Shown piece after piece: positions 1 to 39,072 of a stretch of 64,000 nucleotides of DNA. Position 1 is the stretch's first letter; the number at the start of each line of letters is the position of its first letter. The position numbers and the translations under genes are program-made. The notes beneath the pieces are model-generated. The model worked only from the letters and a program-made list of their open reading frames with translations, was not told the origin of the DNA and made no database searches. The stretch comes from Zeus faber (taxonomy: Eukaryota > Chordata > Actinopteri > Zeiformes > Zeidae), in NCBI GenBank assembly GCA_960531495.1, contig OY482864.1, positions 6,035,657 to 6,099,656 on the forward strand, in the 5' to 3' direction.

Positions 1-31
<31 letters not shown>
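1..31. repeat. (AC)n microsatellite
   Basis: Uninterrupted AC dinucleotides at the left window edge; true length unknown. Confidence 0.95.
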
Positions 32-33
<2 letters not shown>

Positions 34-381
34 CTGAGGATTACATCGCTGCTTCAACAAACACAACACACCAGCGAGAGGGGCTTGTCCGCTTGGGCCT
101 CCGTGGAAAATTTTAACCACAGCCATAAGAATATCCCCAGATGTTGACATGTTCATCTCTAACTCTGCCTCCGAGGCAAAATGTATCTCGACTGGTGCCC
201 CCCAGGCAGAATTTGTTGGATTGTTTTTTTGAATTTGACTTGGTACACCTGAGGCGGAGTGTATTTGGTTGGCAAAGGTAAACCAAAATGATGCTCATTT
301 GATGTTTCACAATGCCAGTTCAAAGAAATGTGAAAGAAAATGTCAAATAACAAACTCTAATTTGTTTTCATATTTCTATGT

Positions 382-458
382 AGCAGAAAAACTTGGATGA
401 CTTAAGTGAATAAATCAATATGAAGCAGAAAAACTTGGATGACTTAAGTGAATAAATC
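382..458. repeat. 42-bp tandem duplication
   Basis: AGCAGAAAAACTTGGATGAC and the following bases to aataaatc occur at 382 and again at 424. Confidence 0.9.
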
Positions 459-543
459 TAACGGGTTTGCCTCTAGAACACCTTATGATAACATGACCAC
501 ACCAGAATAATTGGGGTGAATAATGAACATGGTCTTCCTTCAC

Positions 544-28073
<27,530 letters not shown>

Positions 28074-28594
28074 CCTGAATAGAGGTGCGTATCAAAGGTA
28101 CAGAGATAATATCCAATCTGTCTTCTCGGATACTGCCGTGGAAAAATATGGACGAAAGCTCCGCAGAACAGTGGCTATGGGGCACTCGGACAAACTGGAG
28201 CGGAAATGGACTCAAAACACAGCCCCATCTTCCCACTTGAGAGACCTCTGCGGAGGAAGCATCGCCGCCTGCACATGGGCTCAGGGTGACTGTGCATGAC
28301 TAGCTGGTGAAGTCTGTGTGTCTCATCCTTGATTCATACCAGGGCCGGCCCGCTAGCAGTGTTAAAGCAGGAAAAACTGGGACACGTGCACCCGCTCCAC
28401 TTCGTTCCTTAATCATTCTCTCCAAAAAGGGTGTTGTGAGGCCTCATTTTTCTATTAATACACGCACGCCTCCTTTTCTTTTCTCCTCCTCTCTCGGCAA
28501 GGTGGCTCTCCAAGGGACTGCTGCTGGCCCAGAATCACTCAGTGCCGATGCACGGGAGCTTGATGAGGACTAATTGGAATGTCTGCTGACCCGG

Positions 28595-28598
<4 letters not shown>

Positions 28599-28652
<54 letters not shown>
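28599..28652. repeat. (GT)n microsatellite
   Basis: About 25 GT units between the grid2ip ATG exon and the candidate 5' UTR exon. Confidence 0.95.
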
Positions 28653-28654
<2 letters not shown>

Positions 28655-29848
28655 GTGAGAGAGTGTGCGTTTGCACGTACCTGAATGTTTAGTCCATTGA
28701 GAAGGCGCAGGGGGTAGTTTAAGACTTTGGCCTATAGGATTAGTAGGATTATTGGCTGAATCTTCAGATCTCCTCCGCCCCTCGGATACAGAGCCCCCCT
28801 CACTCGAGTGCGCAGAGACTTGTGGATATCCACACTCGCACACACACGTTGATGCAATCCGGTGATCCAGGTTTTTGTTAAGCAGTGCACTGACTCCATT
28901 TTGAGTAACAAGTGTAATGTTCAGGACACACAGGCCATTATGATGATGGCAAGTATGTGTGAAAATGCAACGGCAAGTTTAAAAACATTATAGTCAAGAA
29001 AAAGACCATCAACGATACACAGCAACTTATAATGTCTGCAAGGCTCAGACCCAGAGTCTCAGTACATTATTCCTATAACCGTTCAATGATCATACATAAG
29101 GAAAATTATCATATCAGGTAACAAGAGAAGTATAAGTGTTCTTCCTTTTGTGAATTCACAATACGATCTTATAAGAACAAGGAAAGGAGGTAGAATTGGA
29201 AAGACGGATCAGATGAAAGAGAATCCAGGTAACGGTTATTACGTTAGGGAAAAGGGACAGTCGATTCCAATGACCGAGCATCAGTCTCAGCTAAAGGGCA
29301 ACAGGACTCAGATAGGAGTACTTGAGAGTGATCTGTCCACTCTGTTTAATAATAGACACTATGGCAGCACAGCACACAATACGGGATGTTTAGCTGGTCT
29401 GGTACCGCAAACTGAATAATTGAGCATAAGTGGTTGTATTTCCAAACATACCATTCCCTTCAGTTAAACTCTCATCTTACACCTTAGCCAGGTTCGTTAT
29501 TCCACCAAGTGACTCGGGGAGAGCAAGAGAAAACTGCTATTTCACAGGCAATTGAATCTTTGGGAAAGGAGTGCAGCTTTACCCGCTTTCAGTAAAATTG
29601 TAATCATCACTTAATTAGAGAAATATTTTAAAGCCCTTATTCCTACAGGTATCTGTGTAGCACTAGAAATTAACTTGAACCTATCACAAATCATGGAAAG
29701 TAATTACGTTATTAATCCAGAACAACTAAAATAGTAAATACCCATTTTTTTTTATTCATTGCCATGTTGAACAAAGCATATATTCAAAGTGATCACAGCT
29801 TGCAGATGGTTATAAAAAGTCCCATGCTATCATCTCCATGCCCCTTAC

Positions 29849-29983
29849 CTAACAGCCTCCGGAGACACGCAGGACCCCACTAGAGCTCCTGCTCCTCTCT
29901 CAGTCACCGTGCCCTGTAACCTGAGTGCCACCACATCCAACAGGTGTCTGGTGACGCCTTGCTGTTGTCGTACAGAACATCAT
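29849..29983 (-). other. grid2ip: Candidate 5' noncoding exon of grid2ip
   Basis: On the minus strand a pyrimidine-rich acceptor (ttcttcctcag) precedes this 135-base segment, and a gtaagg donor follows it. In the frame that joins the ATG exon at 28074, it opens with TGA and has no ATG, as a 5' UTR exon would. Splice signals are the only evidence. Confidence 0.45.
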
Positions 29984-32329
29984 CTGAGGAAGAAGAAAAT
30001 GCTGTCAATAATGTCAATGGTCAAAATATTCTTTTTTTTATTAACCTGACACACCAATCAGGTAAAAACAGAAGTCAATGGAAGCCTATAGGGAACGTTA
30101 TTAAAATGAAAATGTAATTCCACAATAGCATTATAATTTTCCATATATTTATGTGTTATTTCATTTACAAATAAAATGAAAATGCAATAATTCATTTAGC
30201 ATTTGGATTTTCACATAATCTGAAAATGGGGAAGAAAACAGCATTTGAAATTTAATGTTCAAACACTTAACCTGCCGTGCAGTGGAGAATATTCAAATAC
30301 AATAAGCGAAACAGCGCGCCCAGTGTACTGCGTTTACATTTACATGTCATTACGGTCTTTTACGTACAAAATTAAAGGTGCCGTGTGTACCCTTTAGTGG
30401 CATCTAGCAATGAGGTTGCAGATTGCAACAAACTGAATCCCCCCCCCCCCCCCCACCTCTCCTCACCCCTCCCTTTCCAATGACCTTGGAGAAGCTACAG
30501 GGGCCTTCAGGTGCCGGGAAAAAATGCAAAAAACATGAAAGTCCCTCTCTAGAGCCAGTGTTTGGTTTGTCCGTTCTACGGCTACGGCTACCGTAGAAAC
30601 ATCAGTGGACGGAGACCCACTCCCTATGTACAGTACAGCATTTCCCTTATCCGGTAATTGCCGCTAATTTACCGGGAAAATCCGTTTTAGCCCGACAAAT
30701 TTAAATCTCTCCAGCCATAATGTCCGGTGAAAATGATTCCCTCCAAGCACAATTTAAATTAGTGCTGGGAAATAAAGGTATAATGATATTCATCACCATT
30801 GTTTTCCCCTCCATGTCGAAATAAAATAGACTCGATCATTTCGATAAAAAAAAAAAATCCGCAGATCTATTCATTTCCACGCTCGGCAGGTTGCGACGGA
30901 GAGCCAATCCGTTTGGACGATCTAAGGCTGACCTTTCACCTCTGACCAATCCCGCTTGTCGACACAGAACTACGCGCCGCCCCCTCCCTTGCGAACAGGT
31001 TGCGCGTCCAGAACCGAAGAGAAGCAGGAATGAAAGTTTTATTTGAGCAAAATGTTCATTAAAGCGGCTGCACTTGTTACTTAATGTTCACGAATGAAAA
31101 TTATTTTATTTCAAATAGCAATTTTCGTAATAATTGTATTTTTTATTTTTATTTTTATTTTTAAATGGCGTTAACTGACGGGACTTATTTTATTTTGAAT
31201 ATTCAATAAAAAAATATTATACATGCCTACATACATGCCTTGATGATGTCATTTACTTGATAGCCTGCTTATCAATTGTTTTTAAGCTCAATAAACACAG
31301 ATATTACTTGAAGGGAATCTCTCCCATTTATTTTAACGTTGACCGGCACCTTTTTTTTTTTTCTAACGGAAACTCTGGTTCAGTACCATCCACTCAATTG
31401 CTGCCCCCAACCGGCTGCCAGCCGGTATATATCCATCCATTTCATTTCATTTCATTTCTGTATGGAGATTATCAGTACAGTATACAACAGTACGACACGA
31501 CAATACAGTAACACCGACCAGAAGAGCAATGCAACACAGAATGCAGTAACCCAGCACAGTGGTACAGTATGCAGCACAGTAAGCTACGTACAGTACAGTT
31601 TGGCAGTGGGGCCTGTGTGAGTGTCTCATACAGTCCAACGTCACCTTTTTACTTCTGGCCGCATTTACGCTTCAACTTCGTGAAGATTGTCTTGCTGAAG
31701 AAAACGTGTAAATATCTTTTTTTTTTGTTGTTTGTTTTGTTTTGTTCGCCACAGAGCTTGTTTTCTGCAATAATCCAAAATCCAACCTGGCCTACATAAA
31801 TACGCCGTAGCTGCGCCACTCATTTTAATATTCGCTACGCGGTCCGTGATGGGCTTTCACCTGAGACCTTCCACACGTTTGGGCGATATTGTTAAAAATG
31901 GAATACTGCACGATTTTGGATGAGGAACATGACATTGATCATCTGACAATGTTTTGGGGATGACTATTGTGCGTTCATTGGAATTATTAGTAGTTATTCA
32001 TTATTTACTGGAAAGGGGTCATTCCTTTATTTATTTTTTTTAAACTGTTCGTTTTAAAAATATTTACTGTTAATAATGTTTAATTGTTACTTACTGGAGA
32101 AAGTAACGACAATCGTGTGGATGTTATGACTAAGCAGGTGGAAGCTAGAAGTCGGTTCGCGAAGTTCGGAAAGTTGTATTTCGTTACTGTAACGCAGCCT
32201 ATAAGAGCAGAGGATGTGATAATGAAAACATAAATAATACTATTCAACCCTATCGCGAAAACACGATAACCTCATCGCGACATCTATATTACAACCGACA
32301 GGTCGCCCGGCAGTCGCGCCAAGAGCCGT
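29984..32329. other. Divergent intergenic region between grid2ip and zdhhc4
   Basis: AT-rich spacer with one teleost interspersed repeat (30370-30615), an ATTTC pentanucleotide run near 31440 and a CAGTA-rich degenerate tract at 31465-31605. No coding signal on either strand. Confidence 0.6.
30370..30615. repeat. Teleost interspersed repeat
   Basis: Contains TAGTGGCATCTAGCAATGAG, GAGGTTGCAGATTGCAAC and CTCTAGAGCCAGTGTTTGG, a dispersed block I know from several fish genomes, with a C-run in the middle. Class unknown. Confidence 0.55.
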
Positions 32330-32700
32330 TGTGCATAGATGCGGGGATTCCTTTTTAATTCGATTCAACACTTATTGACTGATCACGTTTTAATGTCTTA
32401 CTTTCGTCATACTTTCGTCATACTTTCGTCATACTTTCTTTCATTCCACGGTACCAGCGCCACCGTGTCGCCCGCTGCAGCGCTGCTCCGCCGCCAACGC
32501 CGTCGGGCGTGCGGTCAGCTGTTAGCTTGGCGGTTAGCCACCTGTGTGCTACGGAAGTAAACTCCCGGCGTGTGGGCCGTGCAGGACGGGAGCGCAGAGG
32601 ATCGGGTCCGGCGCGCTGGCGCGAACGTCAACTATGCTGACTTGAGATCAGACGGGGGAGCTGAACTACCATCCATCCATAAAACAAGGCAGGGGCGAAT
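32330..32700 (+). promoter_or_regulatory. zdhhc4: Probable zdhhc4 promoter and 5' UTR exon
   Basis: A CpG-rich patch stands out from AT-rich flanks at about 32450-32640, upstream of the acceptor at 33140. A donor-like gtaaag near 32710 could end a noncoding first exon. A tandem 11-base repeat (TACTTTCGTCA, about 3.5 copies) sits just upstream at 32399-32437. The exact start site cannot be read from sequence. Confidence 0.5.
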
Positions 32701-33155
32701 GGAGTGACCGTAAAGAAAGCCGGGTAGGGTACATATTTATGTTGCTTTGCTAACGTTCGTTGACGTTAGCAACCCTGATCCTGGAAATCACATCTGGTCG
32801 GATCTGAAACACTTGGCTTTTCACCATTAACACCCGTTGATTCTCGATCGTTGCGGTTACTGTAATAATAATTAATAAATAATAATTCAATATTTTAGTA
32901 CTAACATCGTAATCCTTTAGACCTACTCACCCATTGCTACCCATGCTCAAAGTATTGTATACATATTTATCCACCACCCGTACAGAAATATCCCATCTAT
33001 ATTTATACCCAAAACCAATACTAGCAACCGTACTACAGCGCAGCCCCTGTCATAGCCTTTTAATTTAATTGATCCTGTACACAGAACACATTTTGTGTAT
33101 ATTATATTGTATTTAATTCTGATTCTCTTTCTGATCCCAGATTGGTAGATGGACC

Positions 33156-36080
33156 ATGGATTTCCTCACCCTCTTCGCCATCTATGTTGTGGTGGTGCTG
33201 ACCTGCATAGCCCTGGTCTGCAAATACTCTGGCCAGCAGCAAACACCTTTTAGTTTACTCTTCAACTGTATATCGAGGGTGAGAATGAATGTTCTCCAAA
33301 GTGTACTTCTATGAAGTGACACCATGTGGTGCTGTAGCACTAACACAGCATCGTCTGGAGAGTGATCCAGCTCCTTTCTCTTCATTAATTCCCAGTTAGC
33401 TGGACCGTTTACGCCACAATGGCTTCAGAGGCTCCTGCAGAGGAGCCTGCACACGCTTTTTCATCAAAGGCAAGTCATTAACGTAACATTAGGACAAAAC
33501 AAAAACAAAAACAGAGAAACAGCATTTCTAAATCAATGTGTCCTTTGTGGGTCGTTTCAGGAATAGCATGTTTATCTGCCTGCATCTGCTACTGGAGGCT
33601 GCCGTTTATGCAGAGTTCACCTACGAGGTGTTTGGCTTCTGCCGAGAAATGGACACCGCCCTCACCAGCCTGTCCGTGCCATACGTCCTGCTGGCCGTCA
33701 AGTCCTGCTTCTTTTACCTCTGCATCAAGAAAGATCCGGGTAAAGTTGGAATTGTCACCGCAACCAATGAGAATGGGCGACAAGGGTCTTTGTATGCGCT
33801 CTCAATGTGGACACGCCCCTTCACCCAATTGCTATTACACTCAAGACACGTGTTCTTGGTAACAGGTAAAGTGTAACTTGGTCTTTCAGGGCTCCATTGT
33901 GAAATGAACCCTTCTTGCAAGATGAATATAGGGATGCAATAATAGACTATTTTAAACTATGTAAGGATCAAAAGCCGTACAAAACTTTATTCTCGAGAAC
34001 TGGTGATCATGGGGGGGTCTAATAATGTGTTTTGAGTCAAATAATATTTGTTTTGAGTACCAATCATAAGTCCAGTTTCATGTCTTTAACCTCCTCTCCC
34101 TCTCGCAGGCACATTAACAAAGAAGAGGGTCTCAGCTCAGCTGCAGATCTATCCCTACGACAGGAAGCTGTTCCATCCTGGCGTCTCCTGTCCAACCTGT
34201 CAGCTGGTCAAACCGGCTCGCTCCAAACACTGTAGTGAGTGTCTTTTTTTTGAAGTGAAAATACAAGTGTCACTGTATGGGTGAGGGGTTTAGGAGTAAC
34301 AGGAACAATGGTGATGGTTTCTGGTGTTGAAATTCACAAAAATGCAAGCAGTGGTGTTGACATTTCAAAATAAATGTACTCAGGTTTTTGTTTCAGAAAT
34401 GAGCTTGTGCAATAATCCATGTGCAATAAAACTGGTATTACACTGTACATACTGTGATAAGCTAGTTAGTACATATGTTAATACATATTCAATGTAAACT
34501 CTGAAAATCGTGCTGCGTTTCAGAGAACTCAGAAGCTAATACCTACCTAACAAGACCCAACGAGATCCATTGTATTGCTGCCTGCAGCTATATTTTATAT
34601 TTACGCTCGTAACAGTAATTTATCCAGTGCATAGTACCTCGTTTTGTATATTCCATATATTTTTTTATTTATCTGGCTATTTCTATTTAGATTTTTTTGT
34701 ATTTTTTGGCTATTTGTTTATATTTGTCAATTAAAAATATTTTACTTTATAAAATGTTTTGTTCTATTTTATTGTTCTCCATTTTTTCAGACTGTTATTT
34801 CATTTATTTAATGATAATTGTCTGTAGTGAAACACACCCAATGGGAAATGAGAAATTTCCCTTGTCTAAGCACCCAAACTGAACCCCCCCCCCCGTATGC
34901 TGTCCCCTAGGGGTCTGCGATAGGTGCGTTCACCGTTTCGACCACCACTGCGTCTGGGTCAACAACTGCATCGGTGCCCGTAACACCCGCTACTTCCTGC
35001 TGTACCTGGTGAGCGTGTGCGCCATGGCGGGGGACGTGGCCCTGCTGACGGCGGACATGCTGCTCCACGCTGTGCTGCGCTCCGGGCTCCTGAGGGCCAG
35101 CTATATGGACGAGCGGGGTCAGCAGCAGCAGGCGGGGCCACTTTTTGTCATCCAGGTAAGACGTTTTTTCTCTTTTCTTTCATAAGGTATTTGCCCAAAT
35201 GACACTTAAAATAATAATTGTAATAATTTGGTAAAAAAAAAATGTATGTATAAAATGATGCGATCTAGCATAAACCACTGATGTAACTTGTTTAATGGAC
35301 TTTTCCACAGAGGTGTTTATAGCAGGGTAATCACAGGTGTATTTCATAATATTAATTATAAAACAATCAAATAATAATTCATGTAATGAACTATATGTGT
35401 ATTTTTTTCTTTCATCGGTGCTTTAATAAAATACAAATTTATGGAGAAATTATGAATTAACCAATAATAAACTCATTAATCTCAGATTTCCATACTGGAT
35501 TTTATTTGAGAGGTGAAAATCCCCTGAAGTTGATTATTCAAACAACTGATGATGATTTTCATTTTTTATATCCTCAAATTTTAAAAGAAGACTGTATCCA
35601 AATGGAAGAACTGTTCAGCACTTGACCCATTTAAGATTTGGGCTATTTTCTGCATTTGCAATTTGTATATATATATACACATATGTAAAATGTATTTCTA
35701 ATAGAAATATTTTTATTTTATTTCAATATTTAGAGAATATATATATATTTTTTTTATCTCTCTCCTATCAGCATTTGTTCCTGACCTTCCCGCGGATCGT
35801 CTTTATGCTGGGCTTCCTGATCTTCGTCTTCTTCCTGCTGGCCGGCTACGCCACCTTCCATTCCTACCTGGCGCTGGTCAACCAGACCTCCAACGAGTGG
35901 TACAAGAGCAGGGGTTACGTCTGCCGCCATTGCCACCCCGATGCTTCGGCAGCGGCGGACCACCCCTCTGGCCCGGACACCACACACCACCCCAAAAGAC
36001 ACTTCTACAGCAGAGGCTGGTTCAGAAACCTGGGAGAGATCTTCTTCCCGCTGCGCCCTGTCCTTAAGAAGGACAATTGA
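33156..36080 (+). CDS. zdhhc4: Palmitoyltransferase ZDHHC4
   Basis: Integral-membrane S-acyltransferase that transfers fatty acyl groups from acyl-CoA to protein cysteines; ER or Golgi location is known for the family. Coding exons: 33156-33278, 33396-33469, 33561-33739, 34109-34234, 34911-35155, 35772-36080, giving 351 residues (human about 344). The Cys-rich domain shows CPTC at 153-156, KPARSKHC ending at 167, and the catalytic DHHC at 178-181 in [15 protein letters not shown]. Hydrophobic segments lie near residues 4-22, 67-85, 100-118, 193-210 and 250-278. Identity as ZDHHC4 rests on the N-terminal [23 protein letters not shown] and the C-terminal LGEIFFPL. The intron after 33469 has a GC donor. 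Exon 33141-33278 carries the ATG after 15 UTR bases. Poly(A) signals AATAAA occur at 36143 and 36167. Confidence 0.96.
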
Positions 36081-36525
36081 ACGATACAGAGTGGGTTTTA
36101 TTTTATATTTTTGTACTGTCGGTTTGGGGGCTTACAGATTGGAATAAATTTTGGATTTTTTTTTTTAATAAATACAGTTGCTCCTTGTTTTTTGTACTAT
36201 ATCTGTCAACACATTGTGATTGGAAATCAGAGCCTAGAAATTACAGGCAGACATAGATTAAAAAAAACAACAAAACAATTTCACCAGAAGACAAAAAATT
36301 CACAAACTGAACAGCTAGGAGTATATTACAGAAAGAGCCTTATTTTATTATTATTATTATTATTATTATTAGAATTAGAAATAGTTTCCATAACTCCAGA
36401 TATATTTTGGTGATTTTTTTTAAATGGAGGTTTCCTTTTTATATATTTACATTTATGTTAAAATGACTTCGTCAGAAGCGATATCAGATGAATTTAATCA
36501 ATTTGGTCCACCTGGCATAAGTTCC

Positions 36526-36533
36526 AAAAAAAA

Positions 36534-36609
<76 letters not shown>

Positions 36610-36627
36610 GTATGTATACACACACAC
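36526..36627. repeat. A-run, (TA)n and (CA)n compound repeat
   Basis: About 25 A, then TA dinucleotides, then CA dinucleotides, merging into the left end of Tc1-like copy 3. Confidence 0.93.
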
Positions 36628-37972
36628 ACGGATCAACCACAACATTAAAACCACTGACAGGTGAAGTGAATAACATTGCTCATCTTGTTCCAATGGCACC
36701 TGTCAAGGGGTGGGATATATTAGGCAGCAAGTGAACAGTCAGTTCTTGAAGTTGATGTGTTGGAAGCAGGAAAAATGGGCAAGTTAAGGATCTGAGCCAC
36801 TTTGACAAGGACCTAATTGTGATGGTTAGACGACTGGGTCAGAGCATCTCCAAAACAACAGGTCTTGTGGGGAGTTCCAAGTATGCAGGTGTCAACAATG
36901 TTTTTTTATTGATGAGTTCATTTTTACCAACTTCATGGTGTCTGAATGCAGATGTCCAGGGGTATCTCAATGTATTCCAGCATGAAGGGCTGTCTGGACC
37001 TGATGTGAGAACTGAAGGCTGCAAATGAGTCATGTGACACTTGGATCGACCAAAAGTGGTCCAAGCAAGGACAACTGGTGAACTAGCGGCGGCAGGGTCA
37101 TGGGCGCCAATGGATCATTGATGCACATGGGGAGCAAAGTCTAGCCTGCCTGGTTCGACCCGACAGAAGAGCTACTGTAGCACCAATTTCTGAAAAAGTT
37201 AATGCTGCTTTGATAGAAAGGTGTCAGAACACACAGTGCATCACAGCTTGCTGTGTATGGAGCTGTGTAGCCACAGACTGGTCAGAGTGTCCATGCTGAC
37301 CCCTGTCCACCTCTGAAAGCACCTACAATGGGCACGTGAGCATCAGAACTGGACCATGAAGCAATGGAAGAAGGTGGCCTGGTCTGATGAACCACATTTT
37401 ATTCTACATCATGTGGATGGGCGGGTGCGTGTGTATCGTTTACCTAGGAAAGAGATGACACCAGGATGCATTATGTGAAGAAGACAAGCTGGTAGAGGCA
37501 GTGTGATGCTCTGGGCAATGTTCTGTGGGGAAAACTTGGGCCCTGGTTTTCATGTGGATGTTACTTTGACACGTACCACCTACCTAAACTGTGGGCTGAA
37601 ATTGCAGACCAAGTACACCCCTTCATGGCAGCAGTATTCCATGATGGCAGTGGCCTCTATCAGCAGGATAATGCACCCTGCCACACTGCAAAAATTGCTC
37701 AGTAATGGTTTGAGGAACATGACAAAGAGTTCAAGGTGTTGACTTGGCCTCCACATTCCCCAGATCTCAATCTGATCCAGCATCTGTGGGATGTGCTGGA
37801 ACAACAATCCTGATCCATGGGGGACCCACCTCACAACTTAGAGGACTTAAAGGATCTGCTGCTAACGTCTTGGTGCCAGATACCACAGGACACCTTCAGA
37901 GGTCTTGTGGAGTCCATGCCTCCACGGGTCACAGCTGTTTTGGCGGCATGAGGGGGACTACACAATGTTAGG
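36627..37972 (+). mobile_element. Tc1-like element copy 3, nearly full length
   Basis: Starts GGATCAACCACAACATTAAAA and runs through the whole transposase region to GGCATGAGGGGGACTACACAA. Includes the readable catalytic-side block VMLWAMFCGENLGPGFHVDVTLTRTTY. Stops, indels and an insert at 36889-37040 break the gene. Both outer ends merge into (CA)n or (TG)n repeats, so the terminal repeats are lost or overwritten. Confidence 0.9.
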
Positions 37973-37976
37973 TGTG

Positions 37977-38054
<78 letters not shown>

Positions 38055-38062
38055 TGCGTGTG
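37977..38062. repeat. (TG)n microsatellite
   Basis: About 38 TG units directly following the right end of Tc1-like copy 3. Confidence 0.95.
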
Positions 38063-38269
38063 TGGTAATGACATACTTATTGGGCCACAACCAAATGTTA
38101 TACCTGTTTATATCACTAATAAAATGGTTCCAATAAGAAATAACAAGTAATTTATGTGAATAATATGTGGTTTAGAAAATATATACAATACTAGTAGAGA
38201 ATGTTTCTTAAAAAAAAACAACAACTAGTGGCCCGGAAGTGAACAGAAAATCATGTCTCTGTCCCTTTA

Positions 38270-39072
38270 ATGCTGCGTTCCGTCGAACCTCGGAAATGGA
38301 ACCCTTCCCAATGTGCTTGTTTGACGAAACATGTGAATTATACACGTGTGCCGTAATGTTGCTGTGACGTCAGGCCTGTCGTCTCGGCAATCTTGGACCG
38401 CGATCCACCCGAAAATTCCGACGTGGAATTCCGATTTGTGGCCGTTCCTTTGCATTGGGTCGCGAATCACTCATTTGGTTTTCATTCCGATGCAACGCGC
38501 AACCGTGTGCTGAAACGTAACCATGGACACGCTGAGGCGGAGCGTAGCTTGCTCGGCGGAGGTGGTCAACCTGCTGTGTACGAAACGTCAACCGCAAAGG
38601 AAACTCTGACCAAATATTGACACAAATCAAATCAAATCGAGTCGAAAATGAACGCGTGCGCGCTTGGCTTTCGCACGGGGACGTTGTGTTTCGGCTAGAA
38701 ATGGCCTCTCCCAAGCGAGACGCCGGGCTTTCCGAGTTCGGACTCGATCGGAACGCAGCGCGAGCCGGTGCGGAAGTAGCGTTGGGTGTTTTGAATTGAC
38801 GCAATCGTGCAAGGTCGAGCTCTGCCTCGCTCGATCGCGGCACCTCAGCCGGAGAGGAACCACATCGGCTCGGATCCGACGCCCGCACACACGCGGATCT
38901 CTGCGAGGCGGCGGTTGTCACGCGTTTTTTGTTTTTTAGTGACGGGACAACCTATGATCACTCCGGCCTCCGCACAAATCGACTGGCCGCTGATCGGTGC
39001 ACTGGTCTCGGGTGTTTTTTTTTGGGGTCGGGGTCTATTTTGAGGAGTAGGGCAACCCGGGCGACGGCGCCG
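38270..39072 (+). promoter_or_regulatory. pgp: CpG-rich promoter region of pgp
   Basis: Dense CG dinucleotides begin at about 38270 and continue into exon 1, unlike the AT-rich repeats to the left. No TATA box stands out. Several open frames cross this stretch on both strands, but they reflect CG richness and show no recognisable domain. Confidence 0.55.

Noticed and set aside
30640-31250. Possible further hAT-like element (agtgctgggaaataaagg and AT-rich flank)
   Set aside because: No matching second end or target duplication could be located.
38370-38921. 183-codon minus-strand frame in the pgp promoter
   Set aside because: Arg/Ser/Ala-rich composition expected from a CpG island; no recognisable domain.
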